Assembly (NCBI GenBank): GCA_039519185.1
Contig: JAZGSX010000010.1
Span: 1,488,001 to 1,552,000 of the forward strand
Source: Astragalus membranaceus
Taxonomy: Eukaryota > Streptophyta > Magnoliopsida > Fabales > Fabaceae
Length of the DNA stretch: 64,000 bases
Reading direction: 5' to 3'
In this document: in pieces, positions 45,116 through 55,050 of the stretch
Layout: each line of letters starts with the position of its first letter
How positions within the stretch are numbered: position 1 is the first letter of the stretch
The notes under the pieces: model-generated
What the model was told of the DNA's origin: nothing
Seen by the model: only the letters and a program-made list of their open reading frames with translations
The model's database searches: none
Translations under genes and position numbers: made by a program

Positions 45116-45853
45116 ACCCCTCAGTAGATTGTCTGCAGTTGTAACTGCCTAAACATCCAGAGTGTTGACTCGTCCTTGCCTTAGAGCTGCTTGTAACTCC
45201 TTGAAACTCTTCCTTACGGGGAACTCTTTACCATACTGACCCTCTACATTTCTATAATAGCACCGATTAGATCTTCTCTTGCAATCACCGCTGTGAGGCT
45301 TTCCACAGTTAGAACCTCTTCTGACCTTTGAAGAATCAGAGAACTACATCTGCTTTTCCTTTGATGAAATTATCTTAGGACTTTGCATTCGGAGTTGATA
45401 ATTCAACTACCTTCCTTATTTTCCCATACTCCCTATGAGATAATCCTCGGCGACATATGCTGGTTGCATTAAGGCAACATAATTTGTAGCAGTATAAGAA
45501 CTGAGACCATAAATCATAAAAGCACTTATGCCCGTCTTATACTTCTGCATTCTCCGTTCGTCATCCGAAGCTTACCTTACCACTTGGTAAAACTGAGACA
45601 ACTCCTCAAACCTAGCGGTGTATTGTTCCACCGTCATGTCACCTTTCCCGAGGCTGCACCGGTTGAAGATTCCGATTGTGGTCGAGGATTGCATCTTGAT
45701 CATCCAGTCATAATTCCGCTTATGATGCACTAAGTATTAAGTTGATCAGGCTCAATGTCTCTTAGCATCACAAGTGTAATTACAAAAGGACTAGCAAGGA
45801 ATCGACTCAACCCTAAGCTAAGTCCGACTAGGTCGAACTGCTCTGATACCAAC
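45116..45853 (-). pseudogene. Degenerate gag and leader of E
   Basis: Traces of a zinc-knuckle region and capsid can be aligned with B, but with many breaks; the gag N-terminus is largely deleted. The PBS (TGGTATCAGAGCA on the minus strand) lies at 45838-45850, three bases before the 5' LTR. Confidence 0.7.
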
Positions 45854-48341
45854 TGTAACACCCCGATATTTATATTGACCAAAAATACCCAGGTGCACAT
45901 TAGTAACACATCAGAGATATATTTCCTGCTTAGACACTGAATATCACTATAAATTTTTCGCTGAATATAACTCAAACAGTCTTATTTACAACAAGACAAT
46001 ATGGTTCTCAGACCATATACCATCAGCAATTATAGTATTCAGTATCATACAAGAAAGCGGAAGAAAGATATACATTAAATACATAATGTTTTAGTATACA
46101 GACAACAAAAGGGAAATAAGCTTAAACATAAAGCTAGGCTATCAGCATCCAGTCTGAGCTCAACCAACTCGTGCCTCTTGGATATCCGCTGTCCCTGTGT
46201 CTCTGTAAAACAACAACAATTGATTGGGTGAGACAACTTGTCTCAGTGAGTTCTACCGAGACCCCTACTCGCACTCTCGGTTCAATTATAAAATCATTTT
46301 AATTCAATACGGCATCGGCTGCGCGAACGCTACCCCCGATGGACCGCATAAAACATTTTAACAGATTACCGCTGACGCGAACGAAGAACCCGGTAACCTG
46401 TTAGTTTAGTACGATACCGCTGACGCGAACGAAGAACCCGGTATCGCATAAAAACAATCACACAAAAACAGATTACCGCTGACGCGAACGAAGAACCCGG
46501 TAACCTGTTAGTTTAGTACGATACCGCTAACGCGAATGAAGAACCCGGTAAACGTACTACAAACAACATAACACCGCTGACGCGAACGCTGCAAGGCGGT
46601 GAACCCCCCTACCAATAGTACCTTCTCCTATTGGCATGGAGCCTAGGTAAAAGGATCATGACTGCCTCCCCCTAGTATGTTAAATAATGGGTCGTCACCC
46701 AACTCGATATACTTTATACGTATATCTACAATACTATGAACCCACGGTCCATCAAATCAAACAATCAATGAAACACTTTAATCCACATTTTATAAAATCC
46801 AAGTTCACACTCGCACTCTAGTTGACCACATTTCGACACAATTTTCAACTTCGAAAGTATTCTATAAAGCCCTTTTGAAATGTACGCAAAACCATGGCAT
46901 AATAAGCCTAATATCATTATAGAAGGGTTAGGAAAGGATTAGAAGAGGATTGGAATCGAAACGGAATCATTTTGGGCACTTTGAAAATTTTGGACAGAAC
47001 AAGGCGCACGGGTCGTGCCCCTGGACGCACGGGTCGTGCTCATTTGACAGCATTGCAAAAATGGCCTGTTTTATGAAAAATTGCTTTCCGATTGATCCCG
47101 ATACTCGTTCCGCTCAATTCCGATTCTTGTTCCGATCGAAAACAGACCAAACAACCAACAAAATAGACCCAACTAAAACCACACAATCAATCAACCCAAT
47201 CAAAAACTCAATCAAAATGGATTTTATCAAAAACGACATATTTTCCAATTAACGGTTTTTAAGTCAAAATCTTTCGAAATCAAATCACCAAAAATTCCAT
47301 TTCAACGCAACACAACTCGAGACTCGCTCCGATCGATTCCTAACACGAAACAGACAATATCCAGAAATATTCCAGTCCAGCGAAAGCGATAAAACATTAA
47401 ATCAATTAATTCGAAAAACAAAATCCTAAACGTGAGTAAAACTCACCCTTGAAGCGTGAACCACGACCGAGCCGAAATCACCGAGTAACCACACGAACAT
47501 TCCCCGCTCCGGCGACACCCAATCCGCTTCCAAAGCTTTCCACTCGATCACGAAACCGCTTTTGACCGAAATACCGATTTCCCCAAAATTCTTTATGAAC
47601 ACTATTCATCATCTTCTCCAACCTCAAGTCACTATTCACAAAACCCCAATTTGCTCCCTAAACCCTTGATTCTTCACAAACTCCAAATCGGACTTCAATA
47701 TTTGCGCTATCCACCTTGAGCTCGCTCCCAAACACCATCCAATGCTCCCCTTTGAGCTTGAACAACAAAACCTCCACTTTTCTCTAAATTTCGAAAATGG
47801 TAAAATGAGAGAGAGTGAGTTGATGATGAAGTTCTTGGTACCAAATCGAAGAGGAAGTAACGCTGAGCATTTTTCGTGTTGGACGGAAGTCGTTTCGGTG
47901 AAGTCTTCTCCTCCCTCTTCTCTTCTCCCTCACGCCATTTTCTTCTTTTTCTCTTCTTTCTCTCTTTTCTTCTCTCTGTTTCTCGTATTCTTTCTTTTCT
48001 TCCTTCTTTCTTTTATTCTTTCCTTTCTTTATTAACACACACACACACACACACACTTATATTTATTTATTTAATTAATTCTTTTCTTCTCCTCTCACAT
48101 GCACACACGTATACACATATGTATTTATTTAATATATATGTTGTAACGCGGTCAAATTTCCATATTGATCGAAATCTCCTATTTCGATTCCAAAACTTCC
48201 TTGGTCCGTATTATCCGGTTAACGATCCGATGACAACAAATAAATAATTTTAGCACTCGATAAATTTACCAGTTAAGTACTAAATTAATTCAATTGGGTT
48301 AACATCCAAATAATTCGGTTAATTATTTTGCGGATGTTACA
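45854..48341 (-). repeat. 5' LTR of E
   Basis: Matches 39551-42042 at an offset of 6303 for most of its length. Repeats all structural modules of the 3' LTR. Confidence 0.95.
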
Positions 48342-49574
48342 TCTTACTTGTTCATACCATTTCGTGTGATTTCGTACCAGTTCAGACCTAATCGTACGAT
48401 TTGGCCCAGATTGTATAAGCCGGTACAATTTTGTACCATTTTTTATGAGTTCATTCTAGTTCATACTATTTCGTATGACTTTGTACCAGTTCGTACTAGT
48501 TCGTACTAGTTCGTACCTGTTCTTACCATTTCGTGTGATTTCGTACTAAATCGTACGATTTGACTTAGTGTATCGACTGGAACAATTTTGTGACATTTTT
48601 TCGACTTTGTACGATTTTGTACCTATTCATACCATTTCTGGTGATTTCATACCAGTTCGAACCAAATCATACGATTTGGCCCATATTATATAAACTGGTA
48701 CAAATTTGTACCATTTCGTGTGATTTCGTACCAGTTCGGACCAAGTCGTACGATTTGGCCCATATTGTATAAACCATAGGAGTTTGTACCATTTTTTCGA
48801 GTTCGTACGATTTCGTACCTTTTCATACCATTTGTGTGATTTCGTACCAGTTCGAACCAAGTCATACGATTCGGCCCATATTAAATAAACTGGTACAATT
48901 TCGTACCATTTTCTCGAGTTCTTACTTGTTCATACCATTTCGTGTGATTTCGTACCAGTTCATACCAAATCATATGATTTGGCCCAAATTGTACAAACCC
49001 GTATGAGTTCGTACCATTTTTTCGAGTTTGTACGATTTCGTACCTTTTCATACCATTTCGTGTGATTTCGTACCAGTTCGGAGCAAATCGTACGATCTAG
49101 CCCATATTGTATAAGCTGGTATAATATCGTACCACTTTTTCCGAGTTCGTACTAGTTCATACTATTTCATATGACTTTGTACCTTTTCGTACTTGTTCTT
49201 ACCATTTCGTGTGATTTCGTACTAAATCGTACGATTTGACCCATATTGTATCAACTGAAACAATTTTGTGCCATTTTTTCGACTTTGTACGATTTCGTAG
49301 TTATTCAAACAATTTCGGGTTATTTCGTACCAGTTCGAACCAAATCGTACGATTCGGCCCATATTAAATAAACTGGTACAATTTCGTACCATTTTCTCGA
49401 GTTCTTACTTGTTCATACCATTTCGTGTGATTTCGTTCCAATTCATACCAAATCATACGATTTGGCCCAAATTGTACAAACCCTATGAGTACGTACCATT
49501 TTTTTGAGTTTGTACGATTTCGTACCTTTTCATACCATTTCGTGTAATTTCGTACCAGTTCGGAGCAAATCGTA
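48342..49574. repeat. TCGTAC-rich satellite array, block 3
   Basis: Continues the satellite from 39550 after removing E and one TCTTA copy. Ends abruptly at LTR F. Confidence 0.95.
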
Positions 49575-50030
49575 TGTAACACCCCGGTATTTTATCGAGT
49601 AAAAATACCCAAGTGTACCATCCCTAGAACATCAGAGATATATTTCCTGCTTAGACACTGAATATCACTATAAATTTTCGCTGAATATAAACCAACAGTC
49701 TTATTTACAAACAAGACGATACGGTTCGCAGACCATAAACCATCAGCAGCTATAGTGTTCAGTATCATACAAGGAAGCGGAAGAAAGATATAACACTAAA
49801 AACATAATGTTGTGATACATAGATAGCAGGGGAAAACATAAACTTAAGCATAAAGCTAAGTCTTCAGCCACCATCCGAGTGCCACCTACTCGTGCCTCCT
49901 CAATTTCCACTTTCCCTGCTTCTCTGTAAAACAACAACATATAAACAGTGAGATACAACCTCAGTGAGTTCTACCGAGACCCCTACTAGCGCTCTCGGTC
50001 CAGTTTTAAAACATTATTAACTCAACATGC

Positions 50031-50281
50031 CATCGACTGCGCGAACGCTAACTCCCGATGAACCGCATTATTTTACACATAGCATTCCACCGACTGCCCC
50101 GAGACTAATCCCGGCGAATCTGCTATAACTCAGTGCGTCACCGACTGCCCCGAGGCTAATCCCGGCGAACCACACTACAAAATCATAGTAACGTACCACC
50201 GACTGCCCCGAGGCTAATCCCGGCGAACGTTACTCAATACCTTTCGACACACCACCGACAGCCCCGAGGCTAATCCCGGCG
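50031..50281 (-). other. Five hairpins with constant loop in LTR F
   Basis: Units at 50031-50060 (CATCG/CGATG), 50088-50116, 50139-50167, 50197-50225 and 50253-50281, the last four 29 nt each. On the sense strand the loop reads GGGATTAGCCTCGGGGC, recognisably related to that of D. Outer stems pair and differ: ATAGCA/TGCTAT, AGTG/CACT and AGTAACGT/ACGTTACT. Confidence 0.82.
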
Positions 50282-50364
50282 AACCCCTTACCAATAACAG
50301 TTTTGCTATTGGCCTCAGAGCCTAGGGTAGGGGATCATGACTGCCCCTCCTAGTATGTCAACAT

Positions 50365-50376
50365 GGGTCGTCACCC
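50365..50376 (-). other. GACG-loop hairpin of F
   Basis: GGGT-GACG-ACCC on the minus strand, next to a TATAT-rich run. Confidence 0.7.
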
Positions 50377-50880
50377 AAACTCGATATAATATATATATCT
50401 ATAATCATATGAACTCAAGGTTCATTTACCTCAGACAAATAATTGAACATAACACCCGCATCGGGCCGTTTCCCATAGTCGATATAATATATATATCGTG
50501 AATCGTAGACCGGTTTAGACGAATAAATAATAATCATCCCGCGTCAGTTACCGTACCACGTAGGACTCATAGTCCGCTTTATTATTAATAAACATATCCG
50601 CACGCGTGTACTATCATTCGGTTTTTCGAAACGATTTTAACATCAAAAGTATTTTATAAAACCCTTTTGAAACATACCCAAAATCATGGCATTATAAGCC
50701 TAATATCATTATAGAAGGGTTAGGAAATGATTAAAAGAGGATTCGGATCAATCCGGATCGTTTCGGGCAAATTTGGAAAATTTGGACAGAACACTGCGCA
50801 CGGTCCGTGCTCCCATGCGCACGGGTCGTGCGCCCTGTTATAAAAATTTGCGAAATAGAAACAGAACCTGACGCACGGTT

Positions 50881-51075
50881 TGTAACAGCCCAGGTCCACC
50901 GCAGCGGCCACCCTGGTCCCACTGTTACCTCACGGTCTTTTCTACCCCCCTTGTAGAATTTTTGCCTTCCGTGGGAATCGAACCTTGCACCTGAGGCATA
51001 AGTGCAAGTTAAACCCCCTTCCCACTTCCAATGATACAGTTGTAGACTAAAGGACACGATAAAAACCGGAATTCG
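50881..51075. repeat. Unclassified element terminus with B-box-like word
   Basis: Starts TGTAACAGCCCAGG, unlike the Tekay-like termini. The minus strand carries GGTTCGATTCC at about 50970-50980, matching the tRNA B-box consensus. I see no A box and no gene, so it may be an LTR end or a SINE fragment. Confidence 0.4.
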
Positions 51076-52410
51076 GTTTTGACTGTCATTTCCAATGGCT
51101 CCCCGCCAGTCGCCATAGGTGACCATCAACACCAAATGGCTGAGCGGGTTGGTCCGGGACCCATTGAAATCCGAAAGGTCCGATCCCCTGTAGGGGTTGA
51201 AGTCTTCTTCAGAAATTTGCAGTTTTCTCACAAAATCGACAAAGATGATATCTGCCGAGCTTCCTTGATCGACAAGGATTCATCTTCTGATTGGCCATCA
51301 CAACCCTGATCAAAAGAGGCATATGCTTGTTGGGCTTGCCATCTAACAAATCCAGATCGCCAAAAGCCAAAGGAGGTCGGATCGGAAATGAGCTTAGCTC
51401 CGAGGTGGACGCAGCGCTCATGATCTCCTTCCACTTTCTCTTCATAGTCTTGCACGATGCTTCGTCGGGGTACCCTTCTGAGATGACCATCACTACCGAC
51501 CGACCTTTAGATTTCCAAAGATCATGCTCATCCTCCGAGCTCTGCTCTTTATCTTGATGAGCCTTACCCTTCTTCTTGAGGTCATCCTATTCTTCTTTAA
51601 CCTCTCTTTCCTGCCGAGGTGTCATATTTCAGAGCATTACATACTGGCTCAACTTCCCTTTCTTGATCAGATCCTCAATGTCATCTTTCAGAGCATTACA
51701 GCGATTGATGTCATGTCCTTTACTTCAGTGATACCGACAGTATTTGTTAGACCGCTACCCTGGCCTGTGCGGGAGTGGATCAGGGAACTTAACCTCCTTA
51801 AATTCCGCATTCATGCATTCTGCTAAGATCCTAGCCCTAGTCTCGTTGAGCTCGGAATAATGCTGGTGACGATTACGAGATTTGGGTTTAACATCATTCT
51901 GAGCCTCCTTCTCATTCCGAGGCTTGAGCAATCTGGGATCGGCGTCCGATCTCCTTGTAATTGCTCCCTCCTCGAGGTCAATGTATTTCTGATATCGCTG
52001 GAGGAACTCGGCAAGCGACTCAGTTTGATTAACTCCAACATCGATTTGGAATGAATCATAGAGGTTCCAGACCTGAGCGTCCTCTATGTTGAACCTCTCG
52101 ATGTTGTCCCAGATTGACTCATTTTCCCCTTGCCGAATTGCCTGCAAGACTTTCCGAGATTTTGGCTTCATTTTGGAGTGGGAGAAATGGGCAGAAAATG
52201 ACTTGGTTAGCTGGTCCTAAGAGGATATTGAGTTCGGTTTAAGGGCTCTGAACCAGTCCAAAGCCATCTTCTCAAGAGTGAGGGGAGCAATCCGACATTT
52301 GATTTCGTTTGGGACGTTTCGATACTGCATCACTGTATCGAAGTAATCGAGGTGGCGATCAGGATCACCAGTCCCATCATGCATCTTCAAACCTTTTGGG
52401 GGTTTCTTCA
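51076..52410 (-). pseudogene. Tat-lineage gag-protease relic
   Basis: In transcript direction: a capsid segment at 52410-52217 (HDGTGDPDRHLDYFDTV...LDWFRAL), then 52171-51755 (QGENES and ERFNIEDAQVW), then a protease with a D-Q-G-S active site whose Asp codon is 51268-51270, followed by LQISEEDFNPYRG. That last stretch is the usual block after the protease site of Tat-type elements. Frames change between blocks (near 51290 and 52190), so it is broken. RT and later domains are absent. Confidence 0.75.
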
Positions 52411-52712
52411 AACCAGGGCCTGATGCAGCAACAAAGGCAGAAGCAGAAAGGATTGCTGCAGCAAGAGCTGCGCTGGAGATGGTTAAACAATCTGTGTTGA
52501 TCAACATAAAGTCCCCTGTTGTTGTTGGGTCTACTGTTGCAGATGTAGATCCAGAGTTGCAGCAATCCAATGCTGCAGCAACAACATCAGGGGGCAATGC
52601 TCGCAAGGAACCAGTAGCCAAGAAGCCCAGAGTTTCAAAGTTCATAGTCAAGCGTGGAAGCAAGGCTAGAACCAGCCCCGGAGCCACTTCAGGGAAACCC
52701 TCTAAACCCTAG
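52411..52712 (+). pseudogene. C-terminal end of a plus-strand element ORF
   Basis: About 100 codons ending at TAG 52710-52712, Ala- and Lys-rich (EAERIAAARAALEMV...KKPRVSKFIVKRGSK). Its place upstream of a PPT and Athila-type LTR suggests the end of the extra ORF such elements carry after pol. The upstream part is missing; the sequence switches to minus-strand Tat gag at about 52410. Function unknown. Confidence 0.5.
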
Positions 52713-53720
52713 TATCCACATGTTGCTTCAGTAGTTGTCTTTAATTTCCTATTTTTAATGTTTTAAGTTCTTTTCTGTTGTTGCTGTATTGTCACTCCTC
52801 TTCTCCAAAGATGCACAGTGAGGACACTGTTTCGCTCTGTATGGGGGGGGGGGGAGGTTTTAGTTAATTAATTTTCTAAGTCTGAGTCTTGTACCAAGGC
52901 TTACAAAAATAATAATAATAATAATAATAATGGGCTTGAACTGAACTTAGTGATGACAATAGTGAGGAAGAGTGAAAGTTGCAGCAACTACTGCTGCAGC
53001 AATGCTGAATCCCTAATTTTGATGACTAAGTTACTCTACTCCCACACTATCAACCTAAGTTAGATCCACACTTAGTAAGTCAAAGAGGAATCTGACACTA
53101 AGCTAGTCCTTAGTAACTTTTGGTTATATCAGGTGTTAATAAAAAGTTAGGGTAGCATATGAAACTATGTTTGGGGGTGCATCGGCTATACTAAGGCCAA
53201 GCATAAGGGTACATAGAAGGGTAGTGCTAAAAGAACGTATGTATAGTAAATAAATGTAAATGCTAGCTGTGCAAGTAAAGTTTAAAAAAAAAACTTAGCA
53301 CAGCAGCATAAAAGCTAGTAGCTACCAAAATTGCTGCAGTAAACATTGCAGCAGCATCATATCTACAAAGTGTAAATATAAAGCACTGTCACTGTACCTT
53401 GCTGGCCTAAGCCCTTTGTCATGCTTTGAAGCCCCTCTTGCTTATGCTGAAATTGTTAGACCACCCCCTCTTTTGAAAAACTTTTTGGTATAACCAAAGG
53501 AAATTAACCTAGTCATAGCTAAGTGAAGTTTTGAAGCTGCTTTGTGTTGGCTAACTTAGGAAGCACACACACACTTCGAGTAGTGTAACCTAGAAGTCTG
53601 ATTGGGAATCAATGCAGTATTGAGAGTTCTGAAAGCTCAGTTCAAGGTATTATAGTAATTGTTTTTGCATCTTTGTCAAGCGTCATTGCTTGAGGACAAG
53701 CAATGGATTAAGTTTGGGGG
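52713..53720 (+). other. Non-coding region between ORF end and PPT of G'
   Basis: No gene. Includes a G run at about 52843-52854 followed by AGG (a possible extra PPT), an (AAT) microsatellite at about 52907-52930, repeated GCTGCAGCAA words, and the PPT at about 53707-53720. Confidence 0.65.
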
Positions 53721-55050
53721 TGTGATAACTTTTATTTATAAGAGTTATTTAGGCATCTGCAAAGTTAATTTAAGGCTTGTTCCCAAGTAATTAGTCAAAT
53801 AAACTGAAGTAATTAGCATGTTTTAGGGAAGGATGTTGTATGGGTAACAATATAATGTTTTGCATATTAAGGATATGTTGTGTGCTTTGATTGTGCGCTC
53901 AATTGCTGCAGCAATGCTTGTCATGACAAATTTAATTGGGCGCAAGAAAGAGAGAAAGAGAATCAGCGCTTCAAGCAAAGTTGGGGACAGCTGTATTTGC
54001 GCAGGAGCACGTGTCCTGTCATGCGCCAGCACCTGGTCAGAATATTCCCCAAATCCTTGGGCACACGTACCTTTAGGCACGCATATGGACAAGGGAAGCT
54101 CCTAGAATTTAGGGTTTTTCTTGGATCATGGGCCTGACCAAAAAGGGGTATAAAAAGATCCTTCACCCTCACTTTACAGGGGGTGGGTCTGTGAAATCTG
54201 TTGCTGGGAACGATTGCTGCAGCTACTGCTGGAACCACAAGGCGAGCTACTGTACTACATTGGAGCTGAAATCCTCTTCTTGAGAGTCATCTTTAGGAGT
54301 GTATTATCAGATCTCGTATTTAGTATAATTTCTCTCCCTGCAACTCTTGGATATGATTATTAAAATTGTGTTTAAGTTTTATTCCATGTCTTGTACGCTC
54401 ATTATGAGCTAATTTCTCATAGTTGGAGTGTGGTAGCTTTGTAATGAACTTCTTGTGCATTTAATGAAGTATCTTTGATGTTCAGGAATTTATCTCTTGC
54501 GTAATTAATACTTCCATTTTAAAGTAGGAATGGCCATCTAATTTAAATACATTTGTAAATTCAGAAATGGTTTATAAATAAGATCTCAAGAGATAACATT
54601 GATAGTAAGTAGCAAACGACACTTTGATGCTTCTTGCTTAAAACCTAGACATAGGAGGGCAAAATCTATGAGATGAACACTGTGGGTGCTTCAGCAACCT
54701 AGGGAGTAACTATTTAGGGTTCAGACATAAACTCTTGTAGCGAAACCCTAGTGTGAGGGGTTTGACAAAATCTAAACTATTGTCGCAGCATCTATTGATG
54801 GAGCATCAGAGATAGCAATTATGCACTAGAAAGGAGTTACTGAGTGAACACATTCCAGCTTGTTTCCATTACTGATTTTTATACCAATTCCCTTACTCTG
54901 TGATTTAATGTTTACAAAAGCTTGTGTCTTTTTAATTCCCTCACTAATTTACTAGCAATATTAAGCATATAGTTAACTACAATCCCTGTGGGAACGATCT
55001 TTTTACTACTTGTTAGACGGTGTACACTTGCACATGTTTTTCACACAACA
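53721..55050 (+). repeat. 3' LTR of G'
   Basis: About 1330 bp from TGTGATAACTTT (or TGATAACTTT at 53723) to CACACAACA. The U5 end has TCCCTGTGGGAACGA and a GGTGTACACTTGCAC word, as in Athila-like LTRs. Confidence 0.65.

Larger units (their letters stand above)
39551..48341 (-). mobile_element. Tekay-like element E, complete LTRs, dead coding region
   Basis: 8.79-kb minus-strand element inside the satellite, with TCTTA target duplication, LTRs of 2492 and 2488 bp, PBS and PPT-like sequence. The two LTRs differ at only a handful of positions by eye (for example an AC-run length change), while the pol region is full of stops, frameshifts and deletions. The element therefore appears to have moved recently in an already coding-dead state. 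Confidence 0.93.
49575..50880 (-). repeat. LTR F of a Tekay-like element, U3 end cut off
   Basis: Begins TGTAACACCCCGG in the satellite and has the shared layout: TGAG/CTCA hairpin near 49947, five hairpins (50031-50281), GACG hairpin (50365-50376), AT-rich TATA-like run (50383-50402) and CG-rich phrases (50796-50834). It is cut at 50880 inside a further CG-rich phrase by the sequence starting TGTAACAGCCC. Confidence 0.85.
52411..55050 (+). mobile_element. 3' end of an Athila-like element (G')
   Basis: ORF end, about 1 kb of non-coding sequence, PPT region (GGATTAAGTTTGGGGGTG) and one LTR. The GACAAGCAATGGATTAAGTT word before the PPT is typical of Athila-type elements as I remember them. Confidence 0.65.

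Noticed and set aside
28257..49574. Many open frames of 60-128 codons across the TCGTAC satellite on both strands
   Set aside because: They follow from units near 117 bp (divisible by three) with few stop codons. They overlap on both strands, share a repeated YQF/TIWP motif and have no start context or homology.
50970..50980. tRNA gene
   Set aside because: Only a B-box-like word is present. T-stem pairing is weak and no acceptor stem, anticodon arm or A box fits.
53823..54238. Overlapping small frames on both strands in the G' LTR
   Set aside because: Inside an LTR, no start context or recognised domain, open on both strands.
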